The notes: generated by a model not told the origin, from the letters alone. A DNA stretch of 64,000 bases from Spirochaetota bacterium (GCA_017302015.1 JAFLEE010000008.1:38782-102781), one strand, 5' to 3'. Positions 50,443-60,345 are shown, counted from the first letter of the stretch. Translations and numbers: made by a program.

Positions 50443-53400
50443 ATGAAGCCCATCACCCGGTCCCGAAAACTCGGGATCGCGACCTTCCTCCTCGCCGTTT
50501 CCGCGATCCTCTACGGCGCCGACGCGGGCGGCCCGGCCTTCGATCCTTCGGCGAACCTCCTCAAGAAGTGGCGTCTCTTCGGGAAACCCGAGAACACGGT
50601 GTTCCAGCCGGGCGGGGTGATCGCCTGCGAATGCAAGTCCAACGGCGAGATCGCCGGGGTCACCCAGACCCTCGATCTCAACCAAGAGGCCCCGGCGGAG
50701 CTCACCTTCGTCGTGGAGAGCAAGGCGCAAGAGGTGACCGGGCCCAAGAATAGCGATTTCGGCGTCTACGCCGATCTCGTCCACACCGACGGCAGCCGTA
50801 CCTATGGCGTCTCCCTTCCCTGCGCGCCCGGCACCCATGATTGGGAGAAGGTGAGCCTGACCCACGCTCCCGCGAAACCCGTGCGCAGCATCTCCTTCTA
50901 CCTGCTCATGAGGAAGCGCACCGGGGCCGCCTCGTTCCGCAATGCGGCCCTCTTCGACGCCTCCAAGCCCCAGGGCCGGGGCGGCTCGCGACCGAACCCC
51001 GTCGCCGGGGGACCGCGTCTCCAGGCGACCATACCCGCCGGCTTCAAGGAAGTCCCCTTCCAGGACGCCTCGCCCCTCCCGACCCCGAACGTGGAGGAAA
51101 ATGCCCGGGGGTACCTCCTCTTCACCCGGTCCATCAACCAGCCCATCTACAGCGCCAGCAAGCCGCTTGATTCCGAGCGGGTCGAAGCGCTGAGCGCCTT
51201 CGCGACCCCCGGGGAATATGAACCCGTGCAATTCGCCGTGCACCCGCTGCGCGACATGAAAGATTTCCGGGTGACCGTTTCCGAACTGAAGGGCGCGGGG
51301 GGCGCGATCGCCGCCGCCGACCTCGACCTCCGCCTCGTCACCGAATGGAATATCCGCTTCCCCCTCTACACCTCCAAGACCTACCAGCGCATGCCCGAGT
51401 TGATGGAGGCGGTCACCGCCCATTCCTTCGCCAAGGGCCAGAACCAGCGCTATTGGCTGCGCATCCATGTGCCCTCCAACGCCGCCCCCGGCCTCTACCG
51501 CGGCGCGTTCACCCTCTCCGAGGGGGCGTCCACCAAGACCGTGGCCCTGCCGTTCTCCCTGCGGGTCATGCCCTTCCAACTGAGGCGCGACCCGGCGAAG
51601 CGCTATAGCGCCTATTTCGACGGGCCCGACCGCCAGTACGGCGAGATCCCCGACGCCCTCCTCGACAAGGCGATGGACAACGAACTCGACGCCATGCGCG
51701 CCTACGGCATCGACATGTTCCCGACCCTGCCGATCCGTTCGGTAAAAGACAAGGACGGCAGCATCGTCCTCTCCCTCTCCCAACCGGCGTTCGTCGACCG
51801 GATGGTGCGCCACGGCTTCCAGGGCCCCATCCCGATCCTCGGGGGCATCTGGCCCTTCTACAACAAGCACGTGCCCACCGGCAAGATCGGGAGCCATTGG
51901 GCCATCGACACCCAGCCCTCCGACGACGCCATCTACAAGGAGATCGAGTCGGCGTTCCGGAAATTCCGACTCGACTACGCCGGAAAGGGTTGGCCGGAGT
52001 TCATCTGCTGCCCCCTCGACGAGGTGGCCCCCGAGAGCGCCCTTTTCGCCGCGAAGGTGAACGCCGCCATCCGCGCCTCGGGCATGAAGACCTACATCAC
52101 CAAGGACCCCACCGCGGTGGACGCCCCCCTCTTCCGCAAACTCGACGCCGTCGACGCCTGGTGCTCCCAGCCCTTCGCCATGCCCTTCGAGAAGGTCCTC
52201 GCCGACAAGCGGTGCGAGTACTGGTCCTACCCCAACCACAACGCCGGCGAGCTCAAGGACCGCGTCATCATGCAGAAGGGCGGCCGCGTGACCTACGGCT
52301 TCGGCCTCTGGCGCAGCGGCTATACGACGCTCATCCCCTGGCACTGGCGCTGGTTCCCCGACCGCGACGATTCGTTCGATTACCTCCGCCACCCCACCGT
52401 CTCCGGCTGCGGCAACCGCATGGACGAGCAGGGCCACGTGATCCCCGCCGTCTACTGGGAGTGCTTCCGGGAGGGCTACGACGACGCCCGCTACCTCTAC
52501 ACCCTCCAGCAGGCCATCGTCGAGCGCGAGGGCGCCGTCGACGAGAAATGCCGAGCCTCGGTCGCCGCCGCGCGGGAGCTCCTCCAGAAGATCTGGGACA
52601 GCACGACGCCCCAGGAAAAATACCTCTCCATGAACTTGTGGCCCGACGACCAGTTCGCCGCCATGCGTTGGCGCCTGGCCACGGCGACCCAAGAACTCCT
52701 GCGCTTCCCCGCCGTGCGCAAGGTAGCCGCTCCCTCGGTCCTCGTCGACACGAAAAAGCCCCCGGTTTCCAAGCCCGACGCACTCGCCCTGGCCGAGAAG
52801 GCGGGGCTCGTCGAAAGCCGGGATTTGGGCGGCGACGCGTACTCCGAATGGAAGGCCGTGAATACCGAAGTGGCCACCCAGCTCATCCCCTCCGAGGGCG
52901 CGCCCAGCCATCCATTGCTGCGCATGACCGTGAAGGTCGACTATAAGACCGACGGCGGGGGCGAAAACGGCAAGTACCCCATCGGGTGGCCCCGCATCCG
53001 CCGGGAGTTCGCCCCCGAGGCCATGGGCCTGAGCGATTGCGATTTCCTCCTGTTCCACGTGCGGGTCGATTCGGACCGCGACGAGGTGGCCGATGACAGC
53101 ACCCCGTTCATCGTCGCGGTGCAGAGCCACGTCGACGGCGTCAAGATCGATATCCCCCTCGACTTGGGCGACCGCCAACGCGTGTGGCTCCCCATGCGCA
53201 TCCCGATCCGCGACCTCATCCTGCGCTCGGGCCGCGACGCCTCCATGTGGCGCACCCTGAAGGCCCTGCAATTCGTCGTCTCCGAGTCGCATTACCGCGA
53301 CGGCACCCGGCTCCAGTTCGACCTCGACCAGGTCCGCCTGGTGAAGCTCACCCAGCCCGTGCTCGAATCCGTGGAGTGCGCCGACACCCTGGTCTTGCCC

Positions 53401-53670
53401 ATGAAGACCCTCGACATCCGCCTGGTGGGGATGGGCCTATCCGGAGAACCCGGCGATGCCCGCTACCAATACGCCCTGGCCGTTTCCGCCCAAGGAAAGG
53501 TCATCGCCCAAAAGAAGGGGCCCCTGGGCGAGGGCCTTCGAACGGCCCTCGACGTCTCGGGCCTCGCCCTCGGGGCCTATTCCCTGGAGACCTCGATCCT
53601 CGACCGAAGCGGGAAGGTCCTGACCCGCGACGCGAAGCGCCTCGAGGCCATCGCGGGCTACGCGCCCTAG
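50443..53670 (+). CDS. Secreted DUF4091-like glycoside-hydrolase-related protein A
   Basis: The 1075-residue product starts at ATG 50443 after CAGGAG and has a signal peptide (about 1-26). A sandwich domain (30-185), an Ig-like region (240-390) and a TIM-barrel-like domain (400-660, with PLDEVAPES and LWRSGYTTLIPWHWRW) follow. The DUF4091 signature FREGYDDARYLYTLQQAI comes at about 678-695. The last 280 residues form another sandwich. DUF4091 proteins are common in polysaccharide-degrading bacteria and are thought to be glycosidases or glycan-binding proteins, without proven reaction. The stop lies 40 bases from that of the convergent relative. Confidence 0.8.
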   Translation: MKPITRSRKLGIATFLLAVSAILYGADAGGPAFDPSANLLKKWRLFGKPENTVFQPGGVIACECKSNGEIAGVTQTLDLNQEAPAELTFVVESKAQEVTGPKNSDFGVYADLVHTDGSRTYGVSLPCAPGTHDWEKVSLTHAPAKPVRSISFYLLMRKRTGAASFRNAALFDASKPQGRGGSRPNPVAGGPRLQATIPAGFKEVPFQDASPLPTPNVEENARGYLLFTRSINQPIYSASKPLDSERVEALSAFATPGEYEPVQFAVHPLRDMKDFRVTVSELKGAGGAIAAADLDLRLVTEWNIRFPLYTSKTYQRMPELMEAVTAHSFAKGQNQRYWLRIHVPSNAAPGLYRGAFTLSEGASTKTVALPFSLRVMPFQLRRDPAKRYSAYFDGPDRQYGEIPDALLDKAMDNELDAMRAYGIDMFPTLPIRSVKDKDGSIVLSLSQPAFVDRMVRHGFQGPIPILGGIWPFYNKHVPTGKIGSHWAIDTQPSDDAIYKEIESAFRKFRLDYAGKGWPEFICCPLDEVAPESALFAAKVNAAIRASGMKTYITKDPTAVDAPLFRKLDAVDAWCSQPFAMPFEKVLADKRCEYWSYPNHNAGELKDRVIMQKGGRVTYGFGLWRSGYTTLIPWHWRWFPDRDDSFDYLRHPTVSGCGNRMDEQGHVIPAVYWECFREGYDDARYLYTLQQAIVEREGAVDEKCRASVAAARELLQKIWDSTTPQEKYLSMNLWPDDQFAAMRWRLATATQELLRFPAVRKVAAPSVLVDTKKPPVSKPDALALAEKAGLVESRDLGGDAYSEWKAVNTEVATQLIPSEGAPSHPLLRMTVKVDYKTDGGGENGKYPIGWPRIRREFAPEAMGLSDCDFLLFHVRVDSDRDEVADDSTPFIVAVQSHVDGVKIDIPLDLGDRQRVWLPMRIPIRDLILRSGRDASMWRTLKALQFVVSESHYRDGTRLQFDLDQVRLVKLTQPVLESVECADTLVLPMKTLDIRLVGMGLSGEPGDARYQYALAVSAQGKVIAQKKGPLGEGLRTALDVSGLALGAYSLETSILDRSGKVLTRDAKRLEAIAGYAP

Positions 53671-53710
53671 GGGCGCGCGGGCCCCGCCGGACGCGCCGCG
53701 ATCGGGGCCG

Positions 53711-56332
53711 CTACCATTCCCCGAGGGATTGGATGGCCGAGAGGATCTTCGCCCGGTTCGCCGCGAGGTCGATGGACGCCCCCGAACCGAATCGGCTGGT
53801 GAGGAACTGGTCGCCGTTGCCCGAATCATTCGCTTCCTTTAATATACGATCAATGACGGCCTGCGCCGCGAGCGCTTTCGCCGAGCCCTTCCCCCGGGCG
53901 ATGGCCTTCTGGAGCGTGGCGAGGTAGCGCAGGTCGTCCAGCCCCTCCCGGTAGCCGGTGAAGGCCAGGGTATTGACCACCCCATCGGCGGTCGGATAGG
54001 CGAACACGTGGTCTTTGTAGGTCTGGTCGTCGAAATCGTCCCAGATATTGCCGAAGGAATGCTGGTAGGCGTAGTCCATGGCGCCGTCGATGCCGTAGGC
54101 CGCGAGCATCACCCCGTAGTTCTTGCGGTAGATGTAGGCGTCCTCCACGCCGACCTGGGGATCGTTGTAGGAGACCACCCGGTTGCCGTGCTTGCGGTAG
54201 AGGGCGGCCTCTTCCCGGTCGATGCCGTTGCCCGAAGCCAGGGCGCAGACGTAGACGTTGAGGGCGTGGGCGACCTCTTTCATGCCGCCGGGGTAGCCGG
54301 CCACGAAGACCCCGATGCCGACCTTATTGAGTTCTTCCCATACTTTCAGTTGCTTGCGCACGCGGTCGCCGACGGCCTCGTCGATGCCGTAGACGTAGAA
54401 TTTCTTGCACCCGTATTTCGCCGCGATCTCGCGGCCGCGCAGCGCGCCCTCGAGGATGGATTTGTCCCCCGCCTCCGTGCCCGCGGCGCCGGTGGTCACG
54501 CCCAGGGAGAAGATCGTGGTATTGTCCAACCCGGCCTTGGCCCGCAGCGCGAGGACCTTCTCGAAGAGCGTCGGGTCGGCGAACTTTTCGTAGATCGTGG
54601 GGTTGTCGATCCCGTGGGCGGCCATGTTCTCGAGGTCGGCCAGGTACTGCGCCTCGCTCTTCAGTTCCGAAGAGACCGTGCCCTTGTTCGTCGGGTCGAG
54701 GCGGGCCACGTAATAGATCGACGAGACGAAGTGGTCGACCTTGGCCAATTCGAAGTCGTGGATCGTGAGTTCCACCGCGAGGACCTTCTTCACGCCCTTG
54801 GCGGCCAGGGTGATCGTGCCGACGTACTTCCCCGCGGGCAGGGTCGACGGGGCGAAGGTGAGCAGGACCTGCTGGTTGCGGCCCTTGGCCACGTCCACCG
54901 GCTTCAGCGCGGCGCTGTCGCGCACGGGGTAGGCCTCCGTCGCGGGCATCCACCGGCCCAGGGCCCCGAATTTCCTCGTGGAAACGTTCTGGTACTCGGC
55001 GCCCACGCGCAGGAAATTATTGGAGCTCGCCTCGTCCACGCGGACCAGGGCGGGGTCGTTAACGAGGAGTTCCGGCACGAGCACCGCCTTCTTCGGCCGT
55101 GCGCTGATGGGCGTCAAGGGGTCGCTTTCCACCTGATACCAGCATTTCACCAGTTTGACGTCCACCCGGGAGGCTGGATAGCGCGTGGAGCCCATCGTGA
55201 GATCCGACACCGCGACGGTGAGGCCGGTGAGGTCTTCGAGGGCGGTGACGGCGAAACTGGCGGATTCATATTCGTTGCGGCACATGGAAGCCTGGATCTT
55301 CTCCGTCAAGCGCCCCTGGATGAGGCGGGTTTCGGGGAGGATCGGGTATTGGGCCACCGGGTCCACCCCGTGGACCGCCATGCCCGAGACCGGCTTGGCG
55401 GCCAGGGCCCTGAGGTTCGCCCGCAGGTCCTCCCCGGCGAGGGAGAGGAAATTAAGCCGCGGCTCGATCTCGTAGGAGATGGCGTCACGGGCGAGCATGT
55501 CTTCGACCAGGGCCAGCACGCCGCCGACTTCGTCGAGGACCGCCGCCTTGTAGAGGTCCCCGAAGCCGGGGAGCACGCGCTCGGCGCCGAAGGAGGCCTG
55601 GAAACCCACGAGATCCTGCTTCCATTTCAGGGCGCGCTCGCGAGATTGGGCCTTCCCCTGGGCGATGCGCGATTCCATGAGGGCCGGGTAGCCCGCGATG
55701 TCGGGGACCGTGCCGTGGATCTCCACGTCGTCGATGTAGACGGTGATGCGCTTCCCCGGGGCGCCGCCGGTGACCAGCACCCCGATGCGGTCGATGATCT
55801 TGCCCCCCGTCTCCGGGGTGAGCCCGGGCGTCTTGGCCTTTCGGAAGAAGGAGGTGGAGCTCTTTTTCCCCGCGGACACCACCGATTCCTCGCGGAAGGG
55901 GACCCACACGCCCACCTTATCCGATTCGGCGCACCGGAAGACCCCTGAATCCTTCGTCGGCGGGAAGAGGAAATCGAGCCCCGGCAGGGCGCGCGCGGTG
56001 CTCGAGGGATCGACGTACATCGAGGCCTTGAAGACGAGGTCCCCCTCGCAGGGCACGCGGATCGGCAGGGAGACGTAATAGTAGGATCCGGAATTGAAGG
56101 TGAGGTCGATCTTGAAGGATCGCTTCCCCGAGGCGGCCTTCTCCGTCGTCACCCCCATGGAATGCACGGTGACCTCGCTGTTCTTGGCCCAGGGGGCGAA
56201 GGCGGGGTCCGCATCCTCCTCAAAGCCGTTGTAGTACCGGTAATGCACCCAGCCCTCCTTCGCGGCGGGCTTCTTCTCTTCGAGGGCGAAGGCGGTGGCG
56301 GCCAAAAGTAAAAACGTGGCGAGACGACGCAT
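53711..56332 (-). CDS. Secreted DUF4091-like glycoside-hydrolase-related protein B
   Basis: The 873-residue product starts at ATG 56332 (GAGGAA five bases upstream), with a signal peptide (1-17). A jelly-roll binding domain (about 25-215), an Ig-like domain (about 330-520) and a barrel-like domain (about 530-780, with FYVYGIDEAVGDRV) follow. The DUF4091-type signature GYREGLDDLRYLATLQKAI comes at about 800-818. It matches protein A in overall design but is not a close copy. It starts 16 bases after the GntR-type gene on the same strand, so the two form one transcript and this protein is the regulator's closest target. Confidence 0.8.
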   Translation of the reverse strand: MRRLATFLLLAATAFALEEKKPAAKEGWVHYRYYNGFEEDADPAFAPWAKNSEVTVHSMGVTTEKAASGKRSFKIDLTFNSGSYYYVSLPIRVPCEGDLVFKASMYVDPSSTARALPGLDFLFPPTKDSGVFRCAESDKVGVWVPFREESVVSAGKKSSTSFFRKAKTPGLTPETGGKIIDRIGVLVTGGAPGKRITVYIDDVEIHGTVPDIAGYPALMESRIAQGKAQSRERALKWKQDLVGFQASFGAERVLPGFGDLYKAAVLDEVGGVLALVEDMLARDAISYEIEPRLNFLSLAGEDLRANLRALAAKPVSGMAVHGVDPVAQYPILPETRLIQGRLTEKIQASMCRNEYESASFAVTALEDLTGLTVAVSDLTMGSTRYPASRVDVKLVKCWYQVESDPLTPISARPKKAVLVPELLVNDPALVRVDEASSNNFLRVGAEYQNVSTRKFGALGRWMPATEAYPVRDSAALKPVDVAKGRNQQVLLTFAPSTLPAGKYVGTITLAAKGVKKVLAVELTIHDFELAKVDHFVSSIYYVARLDPTNKGTVSSELKSEAQYLADLENMAAHGIDNPTIYEKFADPTLFEKVLALRAKAGLDNTTIFSLGVTTGAAGTEAGDKSILEGALRGREIAAKYGCKKFYVYGIDEAVGDRVRKQLKVWEELNKVGIGVFVAGYPGGMKEVAHALNVYVCALASGNGIDREEAALYRKHGNRVVSYNDPQVGVEDAYIYRKNYGVMLAAYGIDGAMDYAYQHSFGNIWDDFDDQTYKDHVFAYPTADGVVNTLAFTGYREGLDDLRYLATLQKAIARGKGSAKALAAQAVIDRILKEANDSGNGDQFLTSRFGSGASIDLAANRAKILSAIQSLGEW

Positions 56333-56348
56333 GGTTTCCTCCGCCACC

Positions 56349-57410
56349 CTATCGGGTGGTCTTTCTTTTGATGAACCTGGAACGGACGGTGCGCGACCCC
56401 GCCTCGCGGCCGGAAAGCCGCTCGAGGAGGAGCTCGGCCGCGGCCACCCCGCCCTCGAAGGCCGGCGAGTGGATCGTGCTGAGCAGGCATTCGGCCTCGG
56501 GGATGCCCGCCTTGGCCTCGTAATTCCCGAAGCCCACGAGGCCGAAGGCCGCCCCCGCCTCGCCCCCTGAGGCCGTAAGGAGCGCCGCGAATTGGAACGC
56601 GACCTCGTCGGAAGCGAAGAAATAAAGCGACGGATGGCGGTCGCGATGGCGCACGAAATCGAGGGCGAGCTGCGCGGGCTTGAGATGGGAGGCGTTGTAC
56701 CAGGGCACCGGGGGCAGCATGAAGGTGTGCTCGGGGTCTAAGCGTTTCCCGCGGGCGGCAAGGATGCCGTCGAGGCGCTGGAAACGCTCCGGGTAGCTCC
56801 CGATGTAGCCGAAGGTCTCGTACCCCGCCGCCAAGCAATGGGCGACGGCTTCTTCGGCCCCGGGGGCTTCGTCGGTGAGCACGTAGGGGATATCGTCGTA
56901 GCGGCCCACCGCCTCGCCGCTCACCCCGATGAAAGGGATGCCCTCGGCCGAGAGCGCCCGCTTCAGGGCGGGGGAGATCGTGTTCCCGAGGTCGAGCACG
57001 CCGTCGGGGGGGAGGCGCTCGAGGTCCCGGTAATCGCCGCGCTCGCTATCGACGACGAGGAGCGTCGCGCGGTGGCCGGCGGCGATCAGGGCCTGCTTCA
57101 TCCCCTCGATGCGCGCATGGATGTGCACGTTGGTGCCGATGAACGGGAGATCGTTCGGGCGGTCGAACACGAGCCCGATGGTCAGGCTGGCGGGCTTTTT
57201 CTTCGCGAACTTGACGAAGGTGCCCCTGCCCTTTTCGCGGTAGATGAGGCCCTTCTCCTCGAGGATCTGGTAGGCGGCGCGCACCGTGGGGTGGGAGACC
57301 GCGTAGCGTTTGCACAGGTCGCTCTCGGAAGGCAGGACATCGCCCTTTCGGAATTTCCCGGAGAGGATGGACTCCCGGAGTTCCTTCTCGATCGTACCGT
57401 ATTTAAGCAC
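56349..57410 (-). CDS. GntR/LacI hybrid transcriptional regulator (AraR-like)
   Basis: The 353-residue regulator has a GntR winged helix (about 1-68, PSESDLCKRYAVSHPTVRAA and GRGTFV) fused to a LacI-type sugar-binding domain (about 75-353). This is the arrangement of AraR of Bacillus, which responds to arabinose. The GTG start at 57410 has AAGGA about 9 bases upstream. It heads a two-gene operon with the DUF4091-like protein B, and its promoter overlaps a TAAC-N8-GTTA palindrome, suggesting autorepression lifted by a sugar. Confidence 0.92.
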   Translation of the reverse strand: MLKYGTIEKELRESILSGKFRKGDVLPSESDLCKRYAVSHPTVRAAYQILEEKGLIYREKGRGTFVKFAKKKPASLTIGLVFDRPNDLPFIGTNVHIHARIEGMKQALIAAGHRATLLVVDSERGDYRDLERLPPDGVLDLGNTISPALKRALSAEGIPFIGVSGEAVGRYDDIPYVLTDEAPGAEEAVAHCLAAGYETFGYIGSYPERFQRLDGILAARGKRLDPEHTFMLPPVPWYNASHLKPAQLALDFVRHRDRHPSLYFFASDEVAFQFAALLTASGGEAGAAFGLVGFGNYEAKAGIPEAECLLSTIHSPAFEGGVAAAELLLERLSGREAGSRTVRSRFIKRKTTR

Positions 57411-57425
57411 CTATTAGATTCCTTA

Positions 57426-57464
57426 TAACTGATTTATGTTAGGTTAGTTTCTCTCCAATGTCAA
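57426..57464 (-). promoter_or_regulatory. GntR-type gene promoter with overlapping palindrome
   Basis: Minus strand: consensus -35 TTGACA (57464-57459), 17-base spacer, TAACAT (57441-57436). TAAC-N8-GTTA (57426-57441) covers the -10 box and is the likely autoregulatory operator. Leader about 19 bases. Confidence 0.7.
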
Positions 57465-57639
57465 GAAAAATCCGTTTCAGCCGTGGATTCACGCAATACA
57501 CCCGAAAGAGGCCTTGTTGTCCACACCCACAATTCACCCTTAGCCGGCTCCCGCGCATCCTGCGCTCCGCCGGTCTTGCGCCATCCAGGCGCCGGACTCA
57601 ACACCAAGGGGAAGGGCAAGAAAAAATCGCGAACGACTT

Positions 57640-57695
57640 CCCCCTCCATCCGCTTCCGGCGGAGGGAGGGGGCCAGGGGGTGGGTCGGCGACCCA
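57640..57695. repeat. REP-like GC-rich palindrome copy 2 and adjoining hairpin
   Basis: CCCCCTCCATCCGC (57640-57653) pairs with GCGGAGGGAGGGGG (57659-57672) except at one base. The tail CCAGGGGGTGGGT resembles the tail of the element at 37888. Immediately after it, TGGGTC-GGC-GACCCA (57681-57695) forms a second perfect hairpin. The rest of 57465-57729 holds nothing else I can recognise. Confidence 0.55.
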
Positions 57696-57729
57696 ATCCC
57701 CTCCCTTGGGCGAATGCGAAAATCCCGCC

Positions 57730-60279
57730 ATGCCCCGACTTAAGATCTCCCTGCTGCTTTGCATGCTCCTAGGCGCGCTCCCCGCCCGCGATCTCTCGCG
57801 GCTGGCCCTGCTCTCCTCAAACCAACCCCGGGCTTTCTTCTTCCGCGCCTCGGAGCAGGCCGCGAGCGCCCGGCTCTACCCCGACTTCGAGAGTTGGGAC
57901 CGGCCCTTCGGCCGTCTCATGGGCATCATGGGCAAATGCCTCGACGAGGAGGTGCTGGAGCGGGAGGCCCGCAACCCGGGCTTCTTCAACGCCTTCAAGG
58001 CCCGCCATCCCGAGCAGGCCGTGCTGCTTCACTTCAATGGGAATGCCCGCGACCCCCGCTACCAGGCCGAAAAATATTTTCCCGGCCATTGGATCTACCG
58101 CGAGGCCACGACCCTCCTCGCCGATGTGCCGGCCGAGGAGGGGGTGAGCACCCTGCGCGTTGCGAGCGCGCGGGATTTCAAGACCGCCACCGGCCGCTAC
58201 CGCAACGCCAACGACGACCTCGCGCTCTTCGCCATGGCGCCAGACGGCCGCCATGATTGGGGCCGCTGCGAGCAGGTGAGCCTCGTCTCGGTGGATGCGG
58301 CGGCGAATACGATCACCGTGAAGCGCGCCCAGTACGGCACCCGCCCCCTCGCCTTCAAGGCCGGCGCGGCCCGGGCGGCGGCCCATGAGGTCGAGGGCCC
58401 TTGGGGCAAGAACAACCACCTCCTCTGGTTCTACAATTACGCCGCGCATTGCCCGCGCGACGGCGAGGGCAAGACCTGCGCCGACCGATTGGTGGACGAT
58501 TTCGCCCATTGGTTCGCCCCGGGCGGCGTGCTCTCCAATTTCGATGGGGTCGAATTCGACGTGTTCTACCACGAGACCTCGGGGGATACGGACGGCGACG
58601 GGAAGGTCGACGACGGGATCCTCGGCGGCGTGAACCATTACGGCGTCGGCGTGATCGAATACGCGCGCAAACTCCGCGCGCGCATGGGTGAGGATTTCCT
58701 CCTCCTCGGCGACGGGGCCCTCGGGCCGGGGGGCGTCCATAGCCAGCGTGCCTTCGGTCTCCTCAATGGCATCGAGAGCGAGGGCTTCCCGAACCTGGGG
58801 GATTGGGCCTTCGAGGACTGGTCGGGGGGGCTCAACCGGCACGCGTTCTGGGCGCGCCATGGCCGCACCCCCGCCATCAGTTACATCAACCATAAATGGA
58901 ACGAACCGGTGCCCGGCCAGATCGGTGAGCATCGCGCGCCCGAGGTGCCCCCATCCCGCCACCGCCTGGCCATGGCCGGGGCCGTTTTCTCGGACGCGGC
59001 CATCTGCTATATCCTCGCCCCCGCGAAGGACGAGGACGGCCTGCCCGGTATCTGGGATGAACTGCGCGCCGGGTGCGAAAATCGCCTGGGCTGGCTGGGA
59101 ACCGCGGAGAGCCCCGTCCGCCACCTGGCGAAAACGACCCCCGACCTCCTCGGCGGTGCGGGCAAGGGGGAGGGGCTCCTGAAACTCCTCTCGGGCGATG
59201 CGGCCTTCCAGGCGACGGCCTCGGGGGTGAGGATCACCGCGAAAGCGCTTTCCCCCGTGACCGCCTTCACGCTGCGGGGCATACCCGTCCGCGGCCCGGA
59301 CCTCTACGTGGAACTGGTGATGGGGGCCGACCCCACCGTCCGCGCCCCGCCCGAGCAGGCGCGTTTCGTGAAGGTGAGCTTAAGCGGCGGACTCGTGGAT
59401 CTTCTCGCGGCCCCCGCCGTCGAGACGGGCATGGCGCTTCGGGGCGCCCCCGAAACCCCCCTCGATAGGGAGACGGGTGCCGCCCTCGCCCGACGTACGA
59501 TGGCCATCGACGGGGAAAGCCGCCCCGGTTATTTCGCCCATCCCCCCTACCAAGGCGTGAAGGGCTACACCTATTGGGTCCAGGAAGCCGTGGTGCCCGA
59601 AGCCGGCGCGCTGCGCTTCTTCGTCTCCATGGGCGAAAAGAGCCCCGAGCGGTCCGACGGGGTCTGGTTCTCGGTCCATGCGGCGGAGGCGAAGAACGAC
59701 GCCCTCGGCGAGTACGCGAAGATCTTCGAAACGAATACGCGGGAGCACCGCTTCCTCCCGTGCCGGGTCGACCTGGGGCGTTTCGCGGGCCGCCGCCTGC
59801 GGCTTAAGTTCGTGGCGGATTGCGGACCCAAGGACCACGCCGTCGCGGACCAGGCCCATTGGGGATCCCCTTGCCTCGCGCCCGACGGGGCGGATCCCGC
59901 CTCCCTCACCCCCGCCGCCACGAGCATGACTTGGGCTTCCGCGGAGTTCTTTACCTCCGGGTTCTCCTTCCGGGAGCTCCGTTCCCCCCGGGTCGATCTC
60001 GCCATCAGCATCGAAGGGCCCGAGCCGGTGACGATCCGCTCCGTGAGCGCCCACGCCTCCTCCGACGCGACGGCCCGCCTCTTCTCCCAGGGGCTCGTGC
60101 TGGCCAATCCCGGCCTGCGGCCGCAGGCCTTCGACCTGCCGACGCTTTCACCCGGCCGCTCCTATCGCCGCTTGCGCGGCGTCCCATCCCAGGACCCTTC
60201 GTTCAATAACGGCGCGCCGGCGGGTGGGACGATCACCCTGGGAGAGCGCGACGCCATTTTCTTGATGCGGGAACCCTAA
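57730..60279 (+). CDS. Large secreted protein, putative glycoside-hydrolase-like barrel with C-terminal sandwich
   Basis: The 849-residue product starts at ATG 57730, where a signal peptide begins (1-19); no Shine-Dalgarno is visible. Residues about 60-440 look like a TIM-barrel enzyme. Acidic residues occur in GVEFDVFYHETSGDTDGDGK (the DTDGDGK part is calcium-loop-like) and in GIESEGFPNLGDWAFEDW. About residues 580-750 form a jelly-roll domain, and the C-terminus is beta-rich. I do not recognise a defined family; resemblance to DUF4434/GHL10-type glycosidase-like proteins is only general. It is divergent from the GntR-type gene, so it may be coregulated with the DUF4091 genes. Confidence 0.65.
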   Translation: MPRLKISLLLCMLLGALPARDLSRLALLSSNQPRAFFFRASEQAASARLYPDFESWDRPFGRLMGIMGKCLDEEVLEREARNPGFFNAFKARHPEQAVLLHFNGNARDPRYQAEKYFPGHWIYREATTLLADVPAEEGVSTLRVASARDFKTATGRYRNANDDLALFAMAPDGRHDWGRCEQVSLVSVDAAANTITVKRAQYGTRPLAFKAGAARAAAHEVEGPWGKNNHLLWFYNYAAHCPRDGEGKTCADRLVDDFAHWFAPGGVLSNFDGVEFDVFYHETSGDTDGDGKVDDGILGGVNHYGVGVIEYARKLRARMGEDFLLLGDGALGPGGVHSQRAFGLLNGIESEGFPNLGDWAFEDWSGGLNRHAFWARHGRTPAISYINHKWNEPVPGQIGEHRAPEVPPSRHRLAMAGAVFSDAAICYILAPAKDEDGLPGIWDELRAGCENRLGWLGTAESPVRHLAKTTPDLLGGAGKGEGLLKLLSGDAAFQATASGVRITAKALSPVTAFTLRGIPVRGPDLYVELVMGADPTVRAPPEQARFVKVSLSGGLVDLLAAPAVETGMALRGAPETPLDRETGAALARRTMAIDGESRPGYFAHPPYQGVKGYTYWVQEAVVPEAGALRFFVSMGEKSPERSDGVWFSVHAAEAKNDALGEYAKIFETNTREHRFLPCRVDLGRFAGRRLRLKFVADCGPKDHAVADQAHWGSPCLAPDGADPASLTPAATSMTWASAEFFTSGFSFRELRSPRVDLAISIEGPEPVTIRSVSAHASSDATARLFSQGLVLANPGLRPQAFDLPTLSPGRSYRRLRGVPSQDPSFNNGAPAGGTITLGERDAIFLMREP

Positions 60280-60314
60280 GCGCGGGGCATTCCGTTCGCG
60301 CGGGCCCCGTGCAG

Positions 60315-60345
60315 TCGAGAATTTCTCCATATTTCGAGGAATTTC
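60315..60345 (+). promoter_or_regulatory. Tandem half-sites TCGAG(G)AATTTC, 20 bp apart
   Basis: TCGAGAATTTC (60315-60325) and TCGAGGAATTTC (60334-60345) place AATTTC exactly 20 bp apart, upstream of a possible -10 box TAGAAT at 60385-60390 for the oxidoreductase gene. Each repeat is also locally palindromic (GAGAATTTCTC and GGAATTTCC). Confidence 0.45.
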
